A stretch of DNA of 64,000 bases from Granulibacter bethesdensis CGDNIH1 (GTDB lineage: Bacteria; Pseudomonadota; Alphaproteobacteria; Acetobacterales; Acetobacteraceae): NCBI RefSeq assembly GCF_000014285.2, contig NC_008343.2:1638501-1702500 (forward strand), given 5' to 3'. Of this stretch, positions 28,301-35,943 are shown in pieces. The first letter of the stretch is position 1; every line of letters starts with the position of its first letter. The notes under the pieces are model-generated. The model saw nothing but the letters and a program-made list of their open reading frames with translations. It had not been told where the DNA came from and did no database searches. The translations under genes and the position numbers were made by a program.

Positions 28301-29878
28301 TCAGCTGAGCGGCAGCGGTACCCAGCGAAGACCGTCCTGTCCCTGAATCAACAGAAGAACGGATTTACGGCCCTGTTTACGCACGGCTTCCAGACGCTGG
28401 GTGATATCCTTCGGTGCAGCCACCGGTTCCTGCTGCACCTCGACAATGATATCGCCCGGTTTCAGGCCCCGTTGCTCCGCTGCCGAACCGGAAGCAATGT
28501 TGGCGATCACCACGCCCTTCTGATCACCCTGCAGATTGAAATGCTCCCGCACCTCCGGCGACAGGGCCGCAACCGTCACGCCGAGTTCCCTGATAACAAG
28601 CTGGGCGCTGTCATGACTGCCGGGTTTGGCCTTTTCCGCGGCAGCCTGTTTGACATCATCCGGCATTTCACCGACGCGGGCATCCAGCGTGACCCGCTTG
28701 CCGCCGCGCCATACCACCACCGGCACGGTCTCGTCGATCGGGGTTTCCGCCACAATACGTGGCAAGGAATGCATATCCTTTACATCCTGATTGTTGAATT
28801 TCAGGATGATGTCGCCGTTCTGAAGATGGGCCTTGTCCGCTGGACCGCCCTCATTTACGCCCGCAATCATGGCGCCGTTGGTTTCCTTCAGCCCGAGACT
28901 TTCAGCAATTTCCGGCGTGACCTGCTGAATCCGCACCCCCAGCCACCCACGCCGGGCACGACCGAATTTGCGGATCTGATCCACCACGTTTTGTGCCAGC
29001 TTCGAGGGAATAGCAAAGCCGATACCAATGGAACCGCCGGAGGGCGAATAAATGGCGGTGTTAATGCCGATCACCTGCCCATCCATGTTGAACAGCGGAC
29101 CACCGGAATTGCCGCGATTGATGGCGGCGTCCGTCTGGATGAAATCATCATACGGCCCCTGATGGATATCGCGCCCGCGCGCCGAAACGATACCAGCGGT
29201 GACGGATCCCCCCAGACCAAACGGGTTACCGATCGCCAGCACCCAGTCCCCCACGCGCTCCTTGTCGCTATCGCCGAACTGTACGGCGGTCAGCGGCTTG
29301 TCCTTGGGCGACGTCACCTGCAAGACAGCAATGTCGAGCCGTTCATCCCGGCCCAGCACTTTCGCTTTGAGCGGGGTATTGTCCTGAAGGATGACGGTGA
29401 TTTCGTCCGCCCCGTCGATCACATGATTATTCGTGACGACGATTCCCTCCTTCGCATCGACGATGAAACCGGAACCGAGGCTTTGCGCCCGGCGCGGTGC
29501 TCCTTCTTCTCCACCATGTGGCTGGCCGGGAAGGGGATGGCGATTCATAAAGTCGCGGAAGAATTTCTCGAACGGGGATCCCGGGGGGAATTGCGGCATA
29601 TCTGGTCCCGGGCCTTCCGGCCCACGGGCAATGGTCGTGGTGGAGGAAATATTGACCACCCCCGGAAGCAGCTTTTCAGCCAGATCGGCAAAGCTGGCGG
29701 GTGCTTCGCGCGCCTGTGCATCCATGGCGGGATAAAGCGGCAAACCGCCCGGAACCAGCCCTGTTGCCAGCGGGATCATCGCCGCCAGAGCCAGCCCTGC
29801 CCGCAGGCAACGGCTCCGGCGCTGCAATGCCTTGTCGGCTGGATGCGATTCGGTCTGTAGGGGGGTAGGATAAGTCAT
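28301..29878 (-). CDS. degP: Periplasmic serine endoprotease of the Do/HtrA family
   Basis: This 525-residue envelope quality-control protease has an N-terminal membrane-spanning or signal segment (ALAAMIPLATGLVPGG, about 29-45). The trypsin-like domain carries the triad H152 (TNNHVIDG), D182 (ERLDIAVL) and S258 (NRGNSGGPL). Two PDZ domains follow (about 300-400 and 430-520). The length and two PDZ domains match DegP/DegQ/MucD. A loop rich in Pro, Gly and His (about 85-128) is the LA-loop region. The gene stands alone, with its own terminator. Confidence 0.93.
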   Translation of the reverse strand: MTYPTPLQTESHPADKALQRRSRCLRAGLALAAMIPLATGLVPGGLPLYPAMDAQAREAPASFADLAEKLLPGVVNISSTTTIARGPEGPGPDMPQFPPGSPFEKFFRDFMNRHPLPGQPHGGEEGAPRRAQSLGSGFIVDAKEGIVVTNNHVIDGADEITVILQDNTPLKAKVLGRDERLDIAVLQVTSPKDKPLTAVQFGDSDKERVGDWVLAIGNPFGLGGSVTAGIVSARGRDIHQGPYDDFIQTDAAINRGNSGGPLFNMDGQVIGINTAIYSPSGGSIGIGFAIPSKLAQNVVDQIRKFGRARRGWLGVRIQQVTPEIAESLGLKETNGAMIAGVNEGGPADKAHLQNGDIILKFNNQDVKDMHSLPRIVAETPIDETVPVVVWRGGKRVTLDARVGEMPDDVKQAAAEKAKPGSHDSAQLVIRELGVTVAALSPEVREHFNLQGDQKGVVIANIASGSAAEQRGLKPGDIIVEVQQEPVAAPKDITQRLEAVRKQGRKSVLLLIQGQDGLRWVPLPLS

Positions 29879-30221
29879 GGACCAGATAATCCTCCGGTAG
29901 ACTGTTCAGGCGCCAGATACGCCGTCATTCAAAGACCTGTTGGTGCCAATTCTGCGCGTGGCGCCAAAGACGGGCAAGGGTCACGAAGACAGGAAACTGT
30001 TCTCCGAGCTTCCCACTCATAAGTAGTACCTTCTGCTGCAAGTTGCAGAAAACAGGTCTTGCCAGAAACAAAGGGAGCAAGGCAGAAAAATGGCTTATGC
30101 CTCCCTTGCCACCCTACTTGTGCAATCTTGCTCTTGCGAAGGGCGGCTGCCACGCCTATCCCGCGGCAACGCCCCGGAAACAGCCTGAGCGCAAAGGCCT
30201 GAGCGCAAAGGAACATCAATT
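29879..30221. other. Divergent promoter region between the HtrA gene and mrp
   Basis: These 343 bases must contain both promoters. I see no convincing -35/-10 pair and no recognisable operator; only weak, imperfect inverted repeats are present around 30080-30115. AAGGA about 10 bases before the mrp ATG is its ribosome binding site. Confidence 0.4.
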
Positions 30222-31361
30222 ATGAACGATACCCCCTCCCCCCACGGAACGCCGCCGGACGCGCAATTGAGGGAGGTGCTGCGTGCAGTCACCGATCCTG
30301 CAACCGGGAAAGATATTGTCAGCGCCGGGTTGATCGACAGTATCCAAAGCCGTGACGGGTTGGTACAGGTGGCCCTGCGTGCCACGCGGGAGCGGGCGGC
30401 AGAGATGGAAACCGTGCGCAAGGCTGCTGAAACCGTGCTGTCACGCCAGCCCGGTATTCGCAATGCCACCGTGGTACTGACCGCGCATCACGACGTCCCG
30501 CCCACCACCGCACAGGCAGCGCACGGCCATGGTCCCGGCCATGGTCAGGGCGCCCAACCCCGACCACGACTGCTGACAGAGGTTGGAGCCGTCATCGCGG
30601 TAGCGTCCGGCAAAGGCGGGGTCGGCAAATCCACTGTCGCGGTTAATCTCGCCGTGGCTCTGGCACAAATGGGACTGAAGGCCGGGCTGCTGGATGCCGA
30701 TATTCACGGGCCGAGCCTGCCCCTGCTGCTTGGGGAAACCCGCAAGCCGGAAGCCCGGGATGGCAGGCTGATCCCGATCGAGACATGGGGCCTGAAGGCC
30801 ATGTCGATCGGTTTTCTGGTTGATCAGAACGAGGCAATGATCTGGCGTGGCCCGATGGTCATGGGCGCATTGGAACAGATGATGGGACAGGTCGCGTGGG
30901 GTGATCTGGATGTGCTGATCGTCGATATGCCCCCCGGTACCGGCGATGCGCAGCTCACCATGGCGCAGCGTGTAGCGCTGGCGGGGGCGGTCATCGTCTC
31001 CACACCGCAGGATCTGGCGCTGGCAGATGCGCGGCGGGGGGTTGCCATGTTCGGCAAAACTCATGTGCCGGTGCTGGGGATCGTGGAAAATATGAGCTAT
31101 TTCTGCTGCCCCAATTGCGGCCATCGCAGCGAAGTTTTCTCTCATGGCGGGGTGAAGGAAGAAGCAGAACGGCTGGGGACCGATTTTCTCGGTGAAATTC
31201 CCCTGCTGCTCGATATCCGTGCAGCGGCGGATTCCGGAACGCCTGTGGTTGCCGCAGCACCGGCCAGTCAGGCTGCGCAGGCTTTCTCCGAGCTTGCCCG
31301 GAGAATCTGGGCAAAAATCCCTTCGAAACGGCAGAGTGGCCCTAAAATCGTTGTTCAATAA
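30222..31361 (+). CDS. mrp: Mrp/ApbC-family Fe-S cluster carrier ATPase
   Basis: This 379-residue protein joins an N-terminal MIP18/DUF59 domain (about 12-90) to a ParA/MinD-like P-loop ATPase domain. The Walker A is the deviant ASGKGGVGKST form (about 126-136). The conserved CxxC of the dimer interface is in YFCCPNCGH and is expected to bind a bridging 4Fe-4S cluster delivered to apo-proteins. A linker rich in His and Gly (AHGHGPGHGQG) separates the domains and could bind metal. The gene converges on the phytochrome gene, with only 23 bases between the stops. Confidence 0.92.
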   Translation: MNDTPSPHGTPPDAQLREVLRAVTDPATGKDIVSAGLIDSIQSRDGLVQVALRATRERAAEMETVRKAAETVLSRQPGIRNATVVLTAHHDVPPTTAQAAHGHGPGHGQGAQPRPRLLTEVGAVIAVASGKGGVGKSTVAVNLAVALAQMGLKAGLLDADIHGPSLPLLLGETRKPEARDGRLIPIETWGLKAMSIGFLVDQNEAMIWRGPMVMGALEQMMGQVAWGDLDVLIVDMPPGTGDAQLTMAQRVALAGAVIVSTPQDLALADARRGVAMFGKTHVPVLGIVENMSYFCCPNCGHRSEVFSHGGVKEEAERLGTDFLGEIPLLLDIRAAADSGTPVVAAAPASQAAQAFSELARRIWAKIPSKRQSGPKIVVQ

Positions 31362-31384
31362 GCAGGTACGGCAGGAAGAGTTTT

Positions 31385-32974
31385 TTACAGGCCCTGCCCA
31401 CCTCGCTGCTGACCACCGTGCTGCCCGCTGGCAGGACGCCGCAACAGAATATCCATCAATCCGGCACGGAGATTTGCAGCGATTCTGACATCCGTTGCGG
31501 TCCAGACGAGGCTTTGATCTTCAACCGTCTCCGTCCATGCGGCAAAGCTGCTGCGCGGAGACAGGGTGCCGTCCTCACCCTGTAATTTGCCGCCATGTGG
31601 ATTACCGGCCCATGTAACCGTGCTGATGGTTTCCTGCCGGAAAAACAACAGATAATCAGACCCTTCAGGAGAAAGCGGGACGGCCAGCACACCGGGCGGA
31701 AAGTGTGGATATTGCGCAAGCGCGGGAAACACTGTCCTTATCCGCGCAGAGGCATAAAGCTCGCCACGCCGTGCATGATCCAGCAAACCGACCAGCGTCA
31801 TGATCGCAGCCTCTGAAGGAACCAGTTGATACGCTGATACAGCGCCGCTCAGCACGACTGCCACACCGTCACACGAAACCATATCGGCTATCGCGGCCAG
31901 ATGGTGCCGCAATCCGCCTCCACCCTGCTCCCGCAGTGCAGGCAACAAATCTTCCAGCAAGTCGCGCAGACGCTCATCACGCTCCTGCTGGATTTCCCCC
32001 TCCCGGCTGTCCAGCAGCAGGGAAAACATCTGGCCAAACATCTCCATGACCGCCCGGCGGTCTGCGGCAAGCCAGAGCGGACGCATGGCATGACAGGCAA
32101 TCAGCCCCCATAACTGCCCGCTGCGCAGGATCGAGATCGAGGCAGAAGCCACCACGCCCATATTACGCAGATACTGCACATGCACCGGCGACACGGCCCG
32201 CAAAGTGGAAAGGGACATATCCAGCGGTTCCGTCTGCTCCGGCAGAGACAGAAGGGGGCAGGTTTGGTCCTCTGTATCACCAATCAGACGGAGCCAACTG
32301 CGCTCGTACAGCGTCCTCGCCTGATGCGGAATGTCGGTGGCCGGATAATGCAGACCGAGACAGGATTCTGTGCCGGAACGCAGACTTTCCGCCACGACCT
32401 CCCCCGATCCATCCTCGGCGAAACGATAAATCATGACACGATCATAACCGGTCAGGGCACGAATCTGCCGCGTGGCTTCCTGAAAAAGGGGGGCTATGCC
32501 CCGGCTCTGCTGTAACCGTCCGAACATCATCCTGACGGTGCTGGAAACATCACTCCCGCCGCTCTTGCCGCATACCGATGGCTCGGCCTCGATCACATAA
32601 GTATCGGCCATGATATGGATGGAAAAATCATAAAGCGCGGACTCTGCATCATGGTGGAGCTTCAAACCAAACAGACGCTCCGTCATTGCGGCACTGCCCA
32701 GCATCTGCACGGCACCCCGCAGTGCATGAACCGTTTCCGGTGGCAACAACGTGATCAGGGAGGCGCCCAACACCTTGGAAGCCGATGCCGGAACATAGTC
32801 GGCAATGTTCGCGGACACATGCGTCACGTTCCATAGACGTGAGACCGCGATCAGAAAACCATGAGGCTGTATGGCACCGGGCATGTGGATCGGTTCACGA
32901 TCACACTCGGTCAGGGGAAGCATCTCTTGTCGCAGAGGCATCTGGGGATAACCGTTCTTGAAGGTAGCCGCCAA
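31385..32974 (-). CDS. Bacteriophytochrome photosensory core (PAS-GAF-PHY) without output domain
   Basis: This 529-residue protein is a complete photosensory module. The PAS domain carries the bilin-attachment Cys24 directly before EPIHMPGAIQPHG, the position used by biliverdin-binding bacteriophytochromes. The GAF domain contains YPATDIPHQARTLY (the usual PASDIP motif), and the PHY domain includes the tongue motif SPRSSFAAWTETV. After the PHY domain only about 40 residues remain (RRPASGQHGGQQRGG), so the histidine kinase, GGDEF or other output found in most family members is absent. It may act by protein-protein interaction or be the remnant of a longer protein. The listed start is TTG; an ATG at 32941 would move the Cys to residue 13. 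No heme oxygenase gene lies nearby. Confidence 0.9.
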   Translation of the reverse strand: MAATFKNGYPQMPLRQEMLPLTECDREPIHMPGAIQPHGFLIAVSRLWNVTHVSANIADYVPASASKVLGASLITLLPPETVHALRGAVQMLGSAAMTERLFGLKLHHDAESALYDFSIHIMADTYVIEAEPSVCGKSGGSDVSSTVRMMFGRLQQSRGIAPLFQEATRQIRALTGYDRVMIYRFAEDGSGEVVAESLRSGTESCLGLHYPATDIPHQARTLYERSWLRLIGDTEDQTCPLLSLPEQTEPLDMSLSTLRAVSPVHVQYLRNMGVVASASISILRSGQLWGLIACHAMRPLWLAADRRAVMEMFGQMFSLLLDSREGEIQQERDERLRDLLEDLLPALREQGGGGLRHHLAAIADMVSCDGVAVVLSGAVSAYQLVPSEAAIMTLVGLLDHARRGELYASARIRTVFPALAQYPHFPPGVLAVPLSPEGSDYLLFFRQETISTVTWAGNPHGGKLQGEDGTLSPRSSFAAWTETVEDQSLVWTATDVRIAANLRAGLMDILLRRPASGQHGGQQRGGQGL

Positions 32975-33080
32975 GCCGTATTATTTTTTTAATGTATACA
33001 GGCTTCACTTGCTTCTGGCTATCGCATCATGATGAACAGTTAGTGAGCCGGGAACTTATTTCTTTAGGCGCAATATAAAA

Positions 33081-33103
33081 AAGGCTCCGGCACGTATGCC
33101 GGA
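33081..33103 (-). terminator. Intrinsic terminator of the alginate-export-like porin gene
   Basis: The 7-bp stem TCCGGCA/TGCCGGA (33086-33092 with 33097-33103) has a 4-base loop. On the minus strand it is followed shortly by UUUUUU, 28 bases beyond the porin stop codon. Confidence 0.8.
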
Positions 33104-33130
33104 CCCTTGGTGGTCATGACTGACTTGGAA

Positions 33131-34813
33131 TTAGAAACGGTATTCCAGCGTACTCAGCCAGAAAAATCCATCTTTGGCACCGACCTTGCGCATGCCGTCC
33201 GACAGGAACATATGGGCGAAATCGTTGGTGAATGTCAGATGCTGGTCAATCCGCAGCGCCACGGAAAGCTGGGGATTGAAACCGATGAACCCACCCTGCA
33301 AATTGCCGCGCGGCGGATAGATGCGGTTGGTGCCATAGACCGTATCATCCGTGTTGGCGCGCCAGTTGAGCGGAAGGCGCGCACGGATGGCAACGGCGCT
33401 GTGCGGCACCCAAAGCAGGTTCGGCCCCACGGAAATCAGGTTACCCGGCGCCAGATAGGTGGATGAGTCCAGATAGCTCGTCGATGGACCAAAAGGCGCG
33501 ATATACGTGCCGATACTACCGGTTTTATCGTTATAATTACCCCCAGAGTAATAGTCGGCCTGTATCCCGAGGGAAGGCGTACCATACACTTTGCTGAACC
33601 GCCATGCGATGACGTTATTCAGGGCAAAAGCCTCAACGGGACGGGTGGTGCCACTTCCTTTGGGCCGGAACTCGCCACCCTGATAGGTACCACCAAGGCT
33701 GAATTCTATCGGACCAGCCTTACCCCAGAACCGCACGCCGACATTGTCGCGATGGGTCGTACCGGCAGCAGTGCCGCCCACCTTGGCATTGGCGATCGAG
33801 GCACTGGAGCCATTCACCAGATAGCCCATGTAGTACAGATCGGCGAAGATCTGACTGGATTTGCCGAGGAATTTAAAGCTGGGCAGGGCGTAGCTGCCAT
33901 ACGCACCCCACAGCCGGTTCCCCCAGGATTCACGGAATTTGAATGCTCCGGAGCGGCTTTCATCAACGGAGACGAAGTCGAACACGTCGACGCGGAAGCG
34001 TGACCACACATTATAGGCCCGCACACCTTCCCAACTCTGCGGGATATTCGGGTTGCCGCGATCGAAAATCATATAGTTCGGCACGTCCAGAAACTGCTGC
34101 CGGCCGACAATGATACCACCCTGACCGCCCAGAACCTTACCCTTCACTTCGGCAAAAAGGTTCAGAAAGTCCATATTGGTGCGCTGGGTGCCCCCATAGC
34201 CAAAATAATTATGCCCCCATGCCTGGCCACTGATGACATCGGTATAAATGCGCAAATGATCTCCCAGATGCACATCGGCACCATACTGGCTGCGCAACAG
34301 CAGACGATCAGAGCTTTTCTTCGACTGATATCCAAAAAACGGTGCCTGGTCGAAGAAATTACGCAGACGTTCGCTGCCGTTGAACGTAACGTAGATGGAG
34401 CCGCTATCATTCAGTTTGACGAATTTTAGCGGATCGAAGAAATCCCTGCGCAGGGACGGATTACGCAGATAGCTCCAGTCCTCCGCCCAGCGAACCTGAC
34501 CATAGCGAGCCACGGGGCCGAAACCGGCAGCCACCCCGGCCTCGGCATTGAATACGCCCCATGGCCCCTGATGCACGGTGGGGATCTGGCCCGGCTTGTT
34601 CTTCTGCAGCTTCACCAGTTCAGGATCAGCCGAGATGTCCGGCGCACTGCCGAGGGTTGAGGAAACGCGGTTTCCTGTTGTCTGCTGATCAGCCGCCCAT
34701 CCTTGCACAGGGCACAATGACGATGCCACGCTGAGACCAGCCACCGACAACAATCCAGGCACAGACATCCGGGGCAGACGGCTGACGCCGCGCGTCCTGA
34801 AGACCTTCGACAT
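33131..34813 (-). CDS. Alginate-export-family outer membrane protein (AlgE-like porin)
   Basis: This 560-residue protein starts with a signal peptide (LLSVAGLSVASSLCPVQG, cleavage after GWAA, about 42). It continues as a long beta-barrel of alternating aromatic strands and ends in phenylalanine (STLEYRF), the usual outer membrane protein end signal. Strand patterns such as LRIYTDVISGQAWGHN and GIIVGRQQFLDVPNYMIFD match the alginate_exp family. Members are found in many bacteria without alginate genes, so a general or polysaccharide-selective porin is as likely as alginate export. The gene is alone on the minus strand with its own terminator. Confidence 0.82.
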   Translation of the reverse strand: MSKVFRTRGVSRLPRMSVPGLLSVAGLSVASSLCPVQGWAADQQTTGNRVSSTLGSAPDISADPELVKLQKNKPGQIPTVHQGPWGVFNAEAGVAAGFGPVARYGQVRWAEDWSYLRNPSLRRDFFDPLKFVKLNDSGSIYVTFNGSERLRNFFDQAPFFGYQSKKSSDRLLLRSQYGADVHLGDHLRIYTDVISGQAWGHNYFGYGGTQRTNMDFLNLFAEVKGKVLGGQGGIIVGRQQFLDVPNYMIFDRGNPNIPQSWEGVRAYNVWSRFRVDVFDFVSVDESRSGAFKFRESWGNRLWGAYGSYALPSFKFLGKSSQIFADLYYMGYLVNGSSASIANAKVGGTAAGTTHRDNVGVRFWGKAGPIEFSLGGTYQGGEFRPKGSGTTRPVEAFALNNVIAWRFSKVYGTPSLGIQADYYSGGNYNDKTGSIGTYIAPFGPSTSYLDSSTYLAPGNLISVGPNLLWVPHSAVAIRARLPLNWRANTDDTVYGTNRIYPPRGNLQGGFIGFNPQLSVALRIDQHLTFTNDFAHMFLSDGMRKVGAKDGFFWLSTLEYRF

Positions 34814-35213
34814 GACAAAGTAATTCCTGTTTTACCGCCCGGCGGCCGTGATTGGTCACTGCCGCCGCTTAGGGAAACTTCAATAAAGCCCGATCCAGAC
34901 CGTCAGGTCTCACGCATAGTTTGTTTCTATGGCGCAACAGATTATCGCGACATAAAATTTCAACAACTGGCTTGCTCAACCATATGAGTGAACTGAACCT
35001 GACGGCGAGATGTCATATTTTTTATTCAAATTATGTCAATCTCATTCCATATTCACATCAAAATACGATCCAAATAGTTGCAATAAAGTCACAAATAACA
35101 ATTTATGATCGTATTTTATAAAGGGTGTTTTTGTTCAGCACGAGACCGAAATAATTGACTTGCTTCGAATAATTCTCATTGGCGAAAAGATTAAAAATGA
35201 TTAAAGCGGCCCT
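34814..35213. other. Divergent intergenic region between the porin and the metal-uptake locus
   Basis: About 400 bases of lower-GC DNA, containing both promoters. The only site I can propose is the Fur-like sequence listed separately at 35165-35183. No other gene is supported. Confidence 0.4.
35165..35183 (+). promoter_or_regulatory. Possible Fur-type iron box
   Basis: TCGAATAATTCTCATTGG shares the AATNATTNTCATT pattern of Fur boxes (about 10 of the 13 central positions). It lies about 30-50 bases upstream of a short ORF that leads into the DUF2946-like and TonB-receptor genes. The match is imperfect. Confidence 0.3.
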
Positions 35214-35321
35214 ATGAAAAACAAGGTGCCCTTTCCTACCCTGCACCACAGGCATTTCCACAGTATGATGCTGTGGCAGGCCATGCCAGGCTGGTGCTTA
35301 TTCTGGCAGCGAGGACATTGA
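35214..35321 (+). CDS. Short His/Met-rich upstream ORF coupled to the DUF2946-like gene
   Basis: This 35-residue frame contains a histidine cluster (LHHRHFH) and a Met/Trp-rich second half (MMLWQAMPGWCLFW). Its TGA overlaps the ATG at 35321 (TGATG), so translation of the next gene could depend on it. A metal-responsive leader peptide is possible, but so is a chance frame; its ribosome binding site is weak. Confidence 0.35.
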   Translation: MKNKVPFPTLHHRHFHSMMLWQAMPGWCLFWQRGH

Positions 35322-35812
35322 TGCTGTGTAGGGCCAGAGGCAAGCGGGCAGAAAACCGTTTTTCCTGTCTTGCTGCCCTGGTCATTCTCATTCAGCTTGT
35401 CTTACCTGTCTGGGTAGCCTGGCCTTCCATCCATCCCTACGCATGGGCACTCCATGCGGCCAGACATGACACCTTCACGCCACAGAGCCCCCTTTGCACG
35501 CATCGAAGTGCAGACACCACGCATGGTGTTTCAAAAATACCTTCGGACACGAGGGAAATCCCTACCGGCCATAAGCTTGCTGATCCGGATTCCCTCCCCG
35601 ATATACCCGCCGGGGATTGCCACGGCCATGACGGCTGTCCGATCTGCCGCCTTGCCGTCATGCCTGTCCTTTTTCCTGCAGCGGAAATCAGGCTGGCCGC
35701 ATTCAGCCACACATACTCTGTCCGCCTCGTGTGGCCTGTATCAGATGATACGCTGTCAACACATGTTCTGCTTCTGGCCCGCGCACGGGCGCCTCCTTTT
35801 TCCGCATCGTGA
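35321..35812 (+). CDS. Small membrane-anchored DUF2946-like protein
   Basis: This 163-residue protein has an N-terminal hydrophobic segment (LAALVILIQLVLPVWVAW), a His-rich middle part and the motif DCHGHDGCPICRLA near residue 120. It ends with RARAPPFS. A CxxC motif plus a terminal RARxPP sequence is characteristic of the DUF2946 family, often found beside metal- or siderophore-uptake receptors. I chose the ATG at 35321, which has GAGGA 5 bases upstream and overlaps the preceding short ORF; an in-frame GTG at 35273 would add 16 residues. It probably belongs with the TonB-dependent receptor 131 bases downstream. Confidence 0.6.
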   Translation: MLCRARGKRAENRFSCLAALVILIQLVLPVWVAWPSIHPYAWALHAARHDTFTPQSPLCTHRSADTTHGVSKIPSDTREIPTGHKLADPDSLPDIPAGDCHGHDGCPICRLAVMPVLFPAAEIRLAAFSHTYSVRLVWPVSDDTLSTHVLLLARARAPPFSAS

Positions 35813-35943
35813 TTCTCCTTTCATCCGGCGGATACAGGCAATCGCCTGATCCGCCTTGTTGTCACGGCTTCCTGCGGCATGAACCGCGTGACTGGCCAGA
35901 GCGCCATCATGCTGATGCAGCCGCCTTTTGAGCGAAAACCACG

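Noticed and set aside
28472-29860. 462-residue plus-strand open frame over the HtrA gene
   Set aside because: Antisense shadow; no domain, while the minus-strand protease has a full triad.
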